From Manduca sexta (lineage: Eukaryota; Arthropoda; Insecta; Lepidoptera; Sphingidae), in assembly GCF_014839805.1 (NCBI RefSeq), contig NC_051119.1:124001-188000 (forward strand): a stretch of DNA of 64,000 nucleotides, given 5' to 3'. Shown in pieces: positions 47,380 through 57,721 of this stretch. The notes under the pieces were generated by a model that saw only the letters and a list, made by a program, of their open reading frames with translations, did no database searches and was not told the DNA's origin. Each line of letters begins with the position of its first letter. Positions within the stretch are counted from its first letter, which is position 1. A program made the translations under genes and the position numbers.

Positions 47380-50300
47380 GCCCACACTCATTGGCCAGAT
47401 AAATCTTGGGGGAGGAGAGCTGGCCACCACGGAGCTGCCTGCAATCGCGAGTGAGCTGGAGCTCGACATCATTCTTGTACAGGAACAATACTCCCCGTCC
47501 CGGCTCCTCCTACAGCATGGCCCCCGGGCCCAGGCGGGAATCTACATTCACAGGCAGAACATCGCGGTCTCCGCACTACCAGAATGGTGCAACGACCATT
47601 GTTATGTTGCTCACGTTGCGCACCTGGACCTCATCATAGTCTCCGCCTATTTTAAATATTCAGACCTGATTGACCCGCACGCGGAACACCTGACGAGGCT
47701 TCTCAGCCATTTCAGCGGCAGGTGCATCTTAGTCAGTGCAGACTGTAACGCCCACTCGCCGATGTGGCACTGCTCCATGCAGCAATGCAGGGGCCGGGGT
47801 ATAACTGCTGATCGACGGAGAGCTACGGTGGAGGACCTCATTACGGCACACTCCCTTCTGGTGGCGAACTCTGAGGACCAACCGGCTACCTTCTTCACCG
47901 CCAACGGAGAATCGAACGTAGACATCACCCTGCACTCGAGGAGCTGTCATGTCGACGAGTGGCGCGTGCACATAGGGGCCAGTACCAGCGACCACCGCCT
48001 CATAACCTTCAAGGTGAGCCAGCCCACCGACCGGCGCGCAAGAAAAGAGTGCAGCGAGCGGTCCGAGTTGCCGCCGGGCTTTCGGGACCGGGGTGTCGAT
48101 TGGGGCCGCTTCAGGACAATGATACACCTTAGAATGGGATATTTGGACACGAGCACATCTGCCGCCGAGGCTAGCGCGAGGTTTACCGACATAGTCGTAC
48201 ATTCCGCGCGGGCTACCCTCGGCGTCAGAAGACGTAAGAAAGAGATAGGCTACGAATGGTGGACGCCTGAGCTCGACCGTCTACGACGGCGGTGCGGCTC
48301 CTCGCGTCGTGCGTGGCAGCGCACTCGCCGGGCGGGCGGTCCAGCGGAGGAATACGCAGGTGAAGTGTACAGACGGGAACGTGCCGCATATCGGCGGAGG
48401 ATGGCTGAGACTGAGACGGCCTTCTTCAGGGGGATCGCCGAATCCGGTAACCTGGACCCTTGGGGCCTCGCCTACCGGGTGTCCAGCGGGAGGAGCCGAC
48501 CTCCTGAGAATGTTGTCACAGGCATCAGGTTCGCGGAGGGGTTCGCCGGAACTGTTGATGAAGCCATGCACGCCCTTGCCTACGCACTGTGTCCTGACGA
48601 CGACTTGTCCAAGGACACGGAGCACCATGGCCGGGTTCGCGCTATGGCCGAGGTAGTCCCGGTTGGCCCTAATGCCCGTCCCCCGTCCGCGACGTGTCTT
48701 GGGGGCATAATTAGGCAGATGCCTAACACGGCACCTGGACTCGACGGGGTGACCGCCAGGATTCTACGTAACGTCTGGGCCGCTGCATCGGTGGAATTCC
48801 ACCCGGTGTATGCCAAATGTATAGACGAGGGCGTATTCCCGGACGTCTGGAAAGACGGTCGTCTTCTTGTCCTGCCGAAGGGCAACAACAAGCCGATTAC
48901 GGACCCGAAGGCGTACCGTCCAATTACGCTGCTCTCCGTCTTCGGCAAACTGCTGGAGCGTGTCATGCTCACATGCGCGCCTCAAATCCCACGCGGGATA
49001 TCAGACTGCCAGCATGGCTTCACTCCGGGTAGGTCAACAGTCTCTGCGCTCAAAGTGGTGATTGATACCGCGCGCACGTCCGAGGCGCGCTATGTTCAGG
49101 CGATTTTCCTGGACATCTCCTGCGCCTTTGACAATGCCTGGTGGCCCATGATATTGTCCAAGGTGAAGCTGGGGGGTTGTCCCCCCAACATCTATAAGAT
49201 GCTGGTGGGCTACTTCACCGGCCGCCGTGTCGGCTTGTTCGTGGGCGATCGGGTGTTGTGGAAGGAGTCCACGATGGGGTGTCCGCAGGGTTCAGTACTC
49301 GGCCCACTGTTGTGGAATGTGTTGCTGGACGACCTGCTCCGGTCTCCGCTCCCAAGTGGGGTCCGCATGGTGGCCTATGCAGATGATGTCACTGTTCTTG
49401 TCGAGGCACAATCCAGGGCCGGAATTGAGTCCGCAGCGGAGGCAACTCTTGCCACAATCTCGGCCTGGGGCATGAACAACCGCCTGGAGTTCTCCTCTGG
49501 TAAGTCATCCACAATGACCATCAGAGGGAAGCTCCAGAGGCCCCCGGTCATCCGCCTGGATGGTGTCTCGATCCGCTCAGTGGCTTCAGCGACCGTACTG
49601 GGGGTGGAGCTGGATGGGAGTCTCCTGTTCTCGCGGCACGCACAAGGGATAGTAGATCGCGCGGCCAAATGCTTCGGGAAGATGTCGCGCGTGTCGGCGT
49701 CTTCCTGGGGCATTCCTTACCCTGGCCTTCGAATTTTGCACCAAGGCACGTTTGTTGCAACCCTTGTGTATGCCGCGGCGTGTTGGTACGAGCGCGTCAA
49801 GGTTCAGTCGATCTCCAGCACCCTTCTCCGGAGGCAGCGGTCTGCACTGGTGCTCCTGACGAAAGCTTATCGGTCGGTGAGCACAGCCGCTCTCCCGGTG
49901 CTTGCTGGGGTGTTACCCGCCGACCTGGAAGTGTTCCGTGCTGGCAGAAAAGAGGCGGTGCGTAAGGCAGCGCCGAAGGCGGAGTTGCGCAGACTAATAC
50001 GCGAAGTTTGGGATTCCGTAATTATACTTTGGCAGGATCGATGGAGAAAGGAGACGAAGGGTCGCGAGCTCCGTATGTTTTTCCCCGACGTGGCTGGGAG
50101 ACTCGGCATGAGCTGGGTCGCACCAGATTATGAAACCTCCCAGATTCTGACCGGTCACGGCTGCTTTAACAAGCGCCTGTCTGATATGCGGCTCCGGGAA
50201 GACAGTATGTGTGAGTGTGGATGGAGTGAGGAGGACAGGCATCACGTTCTGTGGTACTGTCCCCTGTACGAGGAACTCCGCTGGAGAATGCTAGACGGTA

Positions 50301-50392
50301 TCATCCTGAAGTTTAACGGTCCTGCTTGGTACGCCGACCTCGTGAGCTCGGAGGTGAACTTCGGGCGGCTGCGGGAATTCGCGCACGGCTGA
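47354..50392 (+). CDS. R1 ORF2: AP-like endonuclease and reverse transcriptase
   Basis: Open from just after a TAG at 47351-47353 to TGA 50390-50392, about 1012 codons, in the +1 frame and overlapping ORF1 by 26 bases. The endonuclease shows QINL, VQEQY, SAYFKYSD, DCNAHSPMW and TSDHRLI, so the catalytic Asn, Glu, Asp and His residues are present. The RT shows FTPGRST, LDISCAFDNAWWP, GCPQGSVLGP and YADD (49375-49386). A C-terminal zinc motif CECGWSEEDRHHVLWYC follows. No in-frame ATG occurs before 47762, inside the endonuclease, so ORF2 must start at a non-AUG codon, by reinitiation or by frameshift. Confidence 0.92.
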   Translation: MPPATFSPEPTLIGQINLGGGELATTELPAIASELELDIILVQEQYSPSRLLLQHGPRAQAGIYIHRQNIAVSALPEWCNDHCYVAHVAHLDLIIVSAYFKYSDLIDPHAEHLTRLLSHFSGRCILVSADCNAHSPMWHCSMQQCRGRGITADRRRATVEDLITAHSLLVANSEDQPATFFTANGESNVDITLHSRSCHVDEWRVHIGASTSDHRLITFKVSQPTDRRARKECSERSELPPGFRDRGVDWGRFRTMIHLRMGYLDTSTSAAEASARFTDIVVHSARATLGVRRRKKEIGYEWWTPELDRLRRRCGSSRRAWQRTRRAGGPAEEYAGEVYRRERAAYRRRMAETETAFFRGIAESGNLDPWGLAYRVSSGRSRPPENVVTGIRFAEGFAGTVDEAMHALAYALCPDDDLSKDTEHHGRVRAMAEVVPVGPNARPPSATCLGGIIRQMPNTAPGLDGVTARILRNVWAAASVEFHPVYAKCIDEGVFPDVWKDGRLLVLPKGNNKPITDPKAYRPITLLSVFGKLLERVMLTCAPQIPRGISDCQHGFTPGRSTVSALKVVIDTARTSEARYVQAIFLDISCAFDNAWWPMILSKVKLGGCPPNIYKMLVGYFTGRRVGLFVGDRVLWKESTMGCPQGSVLGPLLWNVLLDDLLRSPLPSGVRMVAYADDVTVLVEAQSRAGIESAAEATLATISAWGMNNRLEFSSGKSSTMTIRGKLQRPPVIRLDGVSIRSVASATVLGVELDGSLLFSRHAQGIVDRAAKCFGKMSRVSASSWGIPYPGLRILHQGTFVATLVYAAACWYERVKVQSISSTLLRRQRSALVLLTKAYRSVSTAALPVLAGVLPADLEVFRAGRKEAVRKAAPKAELRRLIREVWDSVIILWQDRWRKETKGRELRMFFPDVAGRLGMSWVAPDYETSQILTGHGCFNKRLSDMRLREDSMCECGWSEEDRHHVLWYCPLYEELRWRMLDGIILKFNGPAWYADLVSSEVNFGRLREFAHG

Positions 50393-50534
50393 CACAAGAC
50401 ACGGAACAGCGCGCCGGGCAGACAAACGTCGGCAGCTGCGGCGAACGGCTAGATAAGACGGCATGCCCCAGAAGGGGGAGAAGTGCTTAAGGGACAATGG
50501 ATGCAGAATAATAACTTGTAGGGAGCCCGAAGAA

Positions 50535-50583
50535 CTCGCGCGGCGGAGTGCATGTTGCTTAGCAATCGCAAAATCCGCGCGAG
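50535..50583 (+). promoter_or_regulatory. Conserved hairpin in R1 3' UTR
   Basis: Outer stem CTCGCGCGG (50535-50543) pairs with CCGCGCGAG (50575-50583). Inside, GTTGC/GCAAT forms a small stem around 50555-50565. Copy 2 keeps the fold (59815-59863), with a compensatory T-A to C-G change at the inner stem. Probably the element RNA structure read by its reverse transcriptase. Confidence 0.6.
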
Positions 50584-50648
50584 AGTCTCCCGAGCTTAGG
50601 CCCCATATGATCGCAAGATTGGTTGGGCCATGGGTTGGTTGGTGGGAT

Positions 50649-50662
50649 TGTCCCTATCTACT
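50649..50662 (+). rRNA. 14-bp 28S target between R1 copies 1 and 2
   Basis: TGTCCCTATCTACT, identical to 45159-45172. It is the entire spacer between the 3' end of copy 1 and the 5' end of copy 2. Confidence 0.92.
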
Positions 50663-51916
50663 CGTCGTAGCGTTCGGACGTGTCGCGGCGCGCTCTGCAG
50701 TAGTGGCGGTCTTGCAATCGTTATATACTATTTATTCAGTTTATGTGCCTCCCTCGCGTGTAACATTTATGTGCTCTGCCTATTTCGGTGGTATATATAT
50801 ATTTGCGCGTATGTTTATGCAACAAGGACCCGATTAAATATAGTGAAAAGATTTGTGGCTTCGTAAGCACTTATTTTGTGCGTGTTATTTCTGCGAACTG
50901 GACGCTACTCTGGACATGGTGACACTTCCTTATGCTAGTTTTAAGATAGTTTTTATACATATATAGTCTAATAGTGTTAAATAGTGGTAATTGTAGGTTA
51001 GTTTTTAGGTTATGTGCACGTGCCTTCTGGCACGCGGTCTCGTACGGCGGGTACTTTTATAAAACTTTTTGTGCAGTGACAGCTGACAGGTGACAGTTGA
51101 CAGTTGACAGCTGACAGCTGTGACATTAGACGTGTGTGTTTGGGGTTGCCCGAATAAAATATTAAAAATTTTCTTAATTGTGATCGAACACCTAACAACC
51201 GGAAGGATCACCCAGTCTTGCGTATTTTTACTTAGGCACGCATGTCTGCCGGTGATGCCGATCAGGCCGTTCGGCGACGCCGACAGGCGGAGCTAGACGA
51301 CGCCTTGGCCCGTAAGGAAGAAGAACTGTTGGCTCTGGAGCGATAGAGTGCTGCGGAGGGCTTCACCCCACGCCGCTCGCTGGCTCGCACCCCTCCCCAT
51401 TCTGAACCCCACAATTCCAAGAGGCCTCTACTTTCTCCGGAGGAGGTCCAGGAGCAGCAGCGACGGGGTCTGGCGTCGGAGAGATCGCGGGCAACACCAG
51501 TGGCCGGTATCGTCACGGGCCCGAGCGTTGGTGCCACACCGGTCACCCCCTCGCACCCGAACACTGTAGTGGGACTGAGTGCGGAGTCAGAGACTTTCCC
51601 GCCCTCACACCCACCACTACAACTCCTGTAAGCCAGGATCAGCAGTGGCACGCATTTTGTGACACCGAGCAGTGAAGCTCGGCGAGTCTCAGGGAAAACT
51701 AATATGTCATTATCCCGCAACGAAATTAATCAAATAGAAAAAATAGGGAGGAGTTGGAAATATTAATTGTCCACTTCCCTCCAGAGCAATGCGGGTGACA
51801 AAATCATGATGTAAGGAGGCGATTTAACCTCAAGGATAGGGACGTTTACAACTAGATAAGCTAGTTATAAAGCACCACGGATAAAATTAAATGAAAGGGT
51901 CCTATCACATGAGCTG

Positions 51917-54900
51917 TTAGATTTGATTACAATAGGCATGGCAAAAACGCCGGAAAGCACGGAAATTCCGTCTAGTCTCAACAAGGTCCATGTAGTATAC
52001 AACCCCAGATGTTATTTGCATACTGTTTAACATGATGTTGCGCTCTTCATGCCAGAGACCACACTCCCAAAGTACGTGATGAGCAGATTGTTCAACCTCG
52101 TAACCAGGTGTAGAGCATGGGCACGCAGGAGAATCAACCAGCCTAAATGAGAACAGTTTACCCTTAAAATTACCATGGCCGGTAAGAAATTGCGATACAC
52201 AGTAATCTATTTCTAGCCAAGTTTTAATTAGGCGATCGCGAACGTACGGAAAGTATTTATATAAATGACGCCCTTTCGAAGACGAGTCCCACCTACATTG
52301 CCATTCATTTAATAACTCGTTGTGTACATCAGTGTGCGTTTTAAATAGTCTATCGATTCTTAAGAGCTCGCGAGACGTAAAAACTTTTATCCATATCCTC
52401 TCTGGTTGAGTAATACATAGCGGCGCGACGCTGTACCTCCAAATCGACAGGGAGTACACCCGCGAGGATAGGCAAAGCTTCTGTACTAACAGTTCTATAC
52501 GCCTTGCACAAGAATATCAACGCCAATCGTTGACTCTGGAGCAGTTTCCTGCGCACAGCACCGATAGTTGCCCTATCGGCCCATACAGGTGATCCGTATG
52601 TAATGCAAGCTAAGTAAGTCGCTCCATAGATGATTTTGAGCGTAGTGAAAGACAGTCCCCACGTAGAGGTCGATATCCTTGTCAAGGCGTAAAAGTTACG
52701 TTTTGATTTTTCCCCGACGTTTTTATATGCTCTAGAAAGGAAAAATTTCGTTCTAAAATCAAACCTAAATAACAAACCGATTCTTTCCTTTTTACAACAA
52801 TATTATTAAATTTTATTCGCGGCGGTGATTTTAATATACCTTTTAAAAGCAGTTGGAACGTTTTGTGAGGTGCGAATGTAAGGCGATTTCTTTCACCCCA
52901 TTCAGATATTAATTGTAAACACGTATCCGCCAAACTTTCAAGCCCCGATCTACTATTAGATTCTATTAGTAAGAGGCCGTCATCCGCATATCCCGGTTAA
53001 AAGTGCATCCTACAGGTAAGGGGAATTGAAAGAAAATCATCGAAGCTCAAATTCCATAAATAAGGACCTACAACTGAGCCTTGTGGACATCCCATACTCA
53101 GCGACTTCGACACGGCATGGTGGCCGAGTTTCAGTTTGGATGTTCCGTACGAGAAGTATGAGTAAATTAGGGAATATATATTCCTATAACAGCCTCGTAT
53201 TTTTAACTTAAGAAGTATCATAGGCCACCAAGCTTTGTCGAAGGCACCGGAGATGTCTAAGAAGATACCGAGTACAGTTTTATGTTCCGATATACTTACT
53301 GTTCTTCTAACCGATATTGCCGCGTCTGTAGTCGACCTACCTATGGTAAATCCGAATTGATTTTTGTGAAATACTGGTCCGCCCGGTAGCAGACGAGGGA
53401 CAATGAGGCGTTCTAGAAGTTTACCTAGAGATGGTAACAACGTAATAGGTCTATATGACTTGGGATCATCGGGAGCCTTGTCGCCACTTTTAGGTATTAT
53501 TCGAATGAAACCGGAGCGCCATATTCGCGGAAATATACCTTCAGCAATACATCGGTTAAAGACAGATAGTAACGAATCTCCGGCTGATTTACACGCTTCT
53601 TTAATCATCTTGTTAGACACTTTATCTCGCCGGAGGCTTTGTTTAACGGCAGAGATGCAACAATGGCAATAAATTCATCTAATGTCGCAAGGTTTGAGAC
53701 TGGAGAGTTTGGCAATTCCGCGGCCCACATTCTAATTTGGTTGTGATAATTGTTGTCATTAATAATATCATCGGGAATAAGTGAATGCAACAGTGCTTCC
53801 GTAGTCTCCTCAATACCAGTCGTATAGCTATTATTAAATTTAATATTATCGATGTAAGATAAATTAATTGGTCTATTTGCTTTAAACTCTTGGTATAAAG
53901 GAGACCAAGGGCCCTCCTTATCTAACCGCGCGGCGATTTTACGCAATAAATTACCTTTCGATTTTGTACTGCTGCTCTATAGTGCGACCTGGCAATTGTA
54001 GGTTCATTAATAGCAGCTGTCAATGTGTCACCTGTGACACAAAGCTTTTTAAGCCTGTTAAACCTCCTGCGCGCCCTACGAAAAATTCGGCGTAGGTGGA
54101 CTAGATTTTCGTTCCACCAATCACATCTACGAGTATTTGTAATTGAACCTCGACCGATAGCAACATCTGCACAGTATGTGAACGTGGCCGACATAAATTC
54201 AGCACATGTTTCAGGTGAGAGATCATTGCGAGTAAAATCTCTGGCATGTCTAGCAAATAAAGAGCTAAAAAAGTCCCAGTTAGCCCCTTTAGTTTTAACT
54301 CTAAAATCATAGTTGTTATGAATAAAACCTTGTGTCAATCTAGGCAAGAATTCGTACACAATCAGGCGATGGTCACTACATGACGCATCCGGCAGGACAC
54401 GCCACCTATCAAGTCGAACGTCTCCACTAGAAAGTGTGACGTCAATAGAAGACTCGCCCGTAGGGCTACAGTAAGTTGGTGGTGCATCGGGGGTATTGTG
54501 AATACCAAGATTCATCTCTGCGATGAAATCTTCGACGGCGCAACGCCGATCGGTATCGGTGGATCGATATTTGCCATACCAAAGAGTAGATGACGCATTA
54601 ACGTCAGCGCCTATAATTACTTTACGACCTGCAAGTGATCGTAAAACCTGGCGGAGATGGTGTATATGTGGTCCTACCGGGTCCGAGTATTGAAAGTAAC
54701 AGCTCACTATGAAAACCTTACAGCTCGGATTTGAAACCTCCGCGACTGCACAGTGTGACGTCATGAGATTACGCACTGAAGTTACAGTGAAATTAGAGTT
54801 CGCTACATAAATGCCAGCTCGTGAGCTGCTATCAAGCTGTACGACTCTGCTACGCAGTCGAGCGTGTTGATATTGTTCCTGTACAAGTACAACGTCGAGT

Positions 54901-54986
54901 TTATAATCCCGAACTAACGTATCTAATTCCGACGTCGCCACCCTATCGTTGTGGAGATTTAATTGTCCGATAATAAAGTTATCCAT
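51917..54986 (-). pseudogene. Nested element ORF2 (endonuclease-RT), frameshifted
   Basis: Begins MDNFIIGQLNLHNDR, here with a normal ATG. The endonuclease is intact to about 53922 (VQEQY, VSCYFQYSDP, SDHRLIVYEF). The RT has FLDISGAFDKAWWP, MGCPQGSVVGP and YADD, and the C-terminus has CPCS...HHVLWECGLW. Frame breaks near 53930, 53610, 53000 (just before YADD), 52720 and 52400 make it a pseudogene. Confidence 0.85.
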
Positions 54987-54997
54987 ATTAAATTTAT

Positions 54998-56198
54998 TTA
55001 ATAATTAGTTGACAAAATGAGGGTTTCTAATTTATTTTTGTATGACGGACATTCCTGAGACCCACAGCGATGGTCGTGGGGTTTCTTAAAACGTTTGCAA
55101 GTTGCGCATACGGGCTTAAAATCACGATTGTCCTTATGTGGACAAGCCTTGGTTTCATGTGCCTCGGCACAAACGGCACAAGTTGGTGTTTTAATGGTGC
55201 AGAACTTATGCACATGCCCGTATTGTTGGCAATTGAGGCAGCGGACTATCTCCACGTCATCAATAAACCTGCAAGTTGCCCCCGATTCGCCGAACGATTT
55301 TTACGGATTTAATGAAATCGTCCTCCTTAATTGGCATTTCATCCTTAATATTTTGCCGATACAAAGCTGTTAAAAACGGTTTGTCTTCCATTGAGGATGG
55401 GACATCTTTAATTAAAATTCGCGGACGTCGACCTTTTGGTTTCTCTAAACGTAAACCAGCTGATTTTAATGCATCCACCGACTGGAGTTTGTGAATCTGA
55501 CGTTCGTTGGCAACGCGAAGTACAACGCCAGCTTTCGCGGTTTTTAACGCCTACGATTTGAAACCCGTCGTCGCTAGGTTTAATTGCATTAAACAGCGCC
55601 TGTTTCGTGGCAGACGATGACGTGAGATCAGCTGTCCGCTCGCTAGTCGGGTAAGCCACTACGCACGGGAGAGGCGCGCGAGGCTCCATTGCCGGGGCTT
55701 GTTTTGGCAGACGGAGCTTAACGGAACTCGCGTAGGTCATTTTGCCGTCCGCTTTGGGTGGAGTAGGACGGGGACAATTCTTGATACCTTCTAGCTCTCG
55801 TTGCGCATTGGCTAACTTGGTTTCGTTGCACGATGACTTTAGGGCCAACACCGAAACGATTGCTGTGATGCGCTGAGTAAAGTCCATTATCGCAGACTTA
55901 TTCGCGACGTTCATACGTGAACCCTGATCATTCACGAGTTCATTTATTTTGGACAAATAATTCGCGGCCTCAGAAACCAAATCGCAATAATTATCCTCTT
56001 TTTCAATGTTATCGTCGGACCTAGGCGAAACCGTATTTTGAGATGCGGATCGATTTATTTCCGGTGAAGCATTGATTGACGGCGAATTTTCACTAAAAGT
56101 CGCTTGGGTTTTGCGGAAGAAGGCGATCTCGATATTATTACGCTTTTACGAAAAGGGTTTGGACCCCGATCAGGCGGGTCGTCGTTATTATTTGGCAT
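54998..56198 (-). pseudogene. Nested element ORF1 (gag-like), frameshifted
   Basis: Starts MPNNNDDPPDRGP at 56198 and ends with three cysteine knuckles (CLNCQQYGHVHKFC, CAVCAEAHETKAC, CATCKRFKKPHDHRCGSQEC). Frame changes are needed near 56100, 55550 and 55285. The knuckle spacing is R1-clade like. Confidence 0.8.
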
Positions 56199-57721
56199 GT
56201 TAAATTGAATTAAACGCTATTAAAAATACTAAGTTAAATGGCAAATACACGGAATAGAAATACTTATTACCTTTACGGCAACCGGCCAAGTACCCTCGCA
56301 ATAAAAATAAAAATAAAAGCACTTACCGATGAAACAATTTGATAATTATTTCAAAAATCCGAAATAAAACACTCAAAACTTACGGACCGTAGTACACAGA
56401 ACAACACCACACAACCAGAAACAGCCCACGAGCCGATAATCAAACCCTAAACGCAATTTGCACAATTTTAATAATCAGTGCGTAAGTACGTCACCGCACC
56501 GTGCGCGCGCGCGGAGTGAAGTGAGTGCGGAGTCAGTCAGCCCAACGCCAACTGCGGTCTCGTCCTCTCCCGACCTCAGCATTGCTACAAAGCCGGAGCT
56601 ACTGGAGCGGGTGCATGTTTCCCTATTAGATATAACGAAGATCGCGAACGGGATGGTTTCGGAGAAGAAGTTTAAATTGAATTCTGCGGATAGGGAAATA
56701 GTCAACGCGCGCGCGCAGCAGGTGTTGGCGGTGGTCGCCATGCTTGAACTGCATCTTGCGGAGGCGGAGCGAGAATTGTTGGTGGCCCGACACAACTGTT
56801 GCTCTTTGGAGTTGAGGCTCGCGGCCTGCAACAGGGAGGAGACCCTCGTGGATACCGTCGTGGACAAGATAGGGAGGATCGAGGAACGCCTGGCGGGATC
56901 CGCTCCTTCTCCAGGAGGGGGCCCTGCCCTTTCCTTAGCCAGTGTCCTTCGCACTAGGGGTGCGACGGTCCCGATCCCGGTGCTGTCAGGGCCGGTCCTG
57001 GCTTTCTACCCGTCGGGAGCAGGCTCCGAGGAGCTGAAGACTGCGGAGGACACTAAGACCGCGATCAAGAGGGCAATCGACCTAAAAGTGGTGGGCACCC
57101 AGGTAGAGCGGGTGAGGAAGATCGGCAATGCAGGAGTCCTGGTGCAGACAACCAGCGAGACTGGCGCAAAGCGGCTCAAGGAGGCCATTCCGGTGACTCT
57201 GCGGGTTGCTGAGCCGCATCTACGCATGCCGCTGGTGGCCATCGCGGGACTGAGCCGGGATCCGGAACCGGATACCTTCCTGGCGGACCTCCACGAGCAG
57301 AACCTGGCTGCTGACGTTAACTGGCCCCTAGGGAAGTTAAAGAAGGAGGCTAAGCTGGCCTTTAAGAAGGGCAGACGAGGGGGCAACACAACGGTGGTCC
57401 TGGAGTGCTCGGCCTCCCTCCGGAAATTCCTTGTCGAGCAGGAGAAGCTCTACATTGGCTGGGATGTCTGCCGAGTGTTCGACTACGTTGCAGTTACCTG
57501 CTGCACCAAGTGCCAGATGTACGGCCACCCCGAGAAGCACTGTCGAGCCGCGGAGACTGTGTGCGGGCGGTGCGGGGAAGTGGGTCATAGGTCTTCTGGA
57601 TGTTCAGCTGCCACATCGAGGTGCGCCACCTGTGCGCGTTTCGGGAAGCGGGATGCGGTGAGCCACGCCACAGCATCGAGGAACTGCCCAGCGAGCTTGC
57701 ACGCAGAGGGGAGAACCGTGG

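Larger units (their letters stand above)
45173..50648 (+). mobile_element. R1 non-LTR retrotransposon, copy 1, apparently intact
   Basis: 5476 bp inserted at the canonical 28S R1 site: 644-bp 5' UTR, ORF1, overlapping ORF2 and 256-bp 3' UTR. Both flanks carry the 14-bp target TGTCCCTATCTACT. Length fits known R1 elements (about 5 kb). Neither ORF has a stop or frameshift, so this copy may be mobilisation-competent or very young. There is no poly(A) tail, as in R1 generally. Confidence 0.93.
51591..56521 (-). mobile_element. R1-clade element nested antisense in R1 copy 2
   Basis: A 4.9-kb non-LTR element on the minus strand with gag-like ORF1 and endonuclease-RT ORF2. TGAGTGCGGAGTCAG occurs on both sides (51576-51590 and 56522-56536) as a 15-bp target duplication. 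It is more AT-rich than its host and its proteins are clearly diverged, so it is a separate family. It carries several frameshifts. No poly(A) tail is visible at its 3' end (51591 side). Confidence 0.88.
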
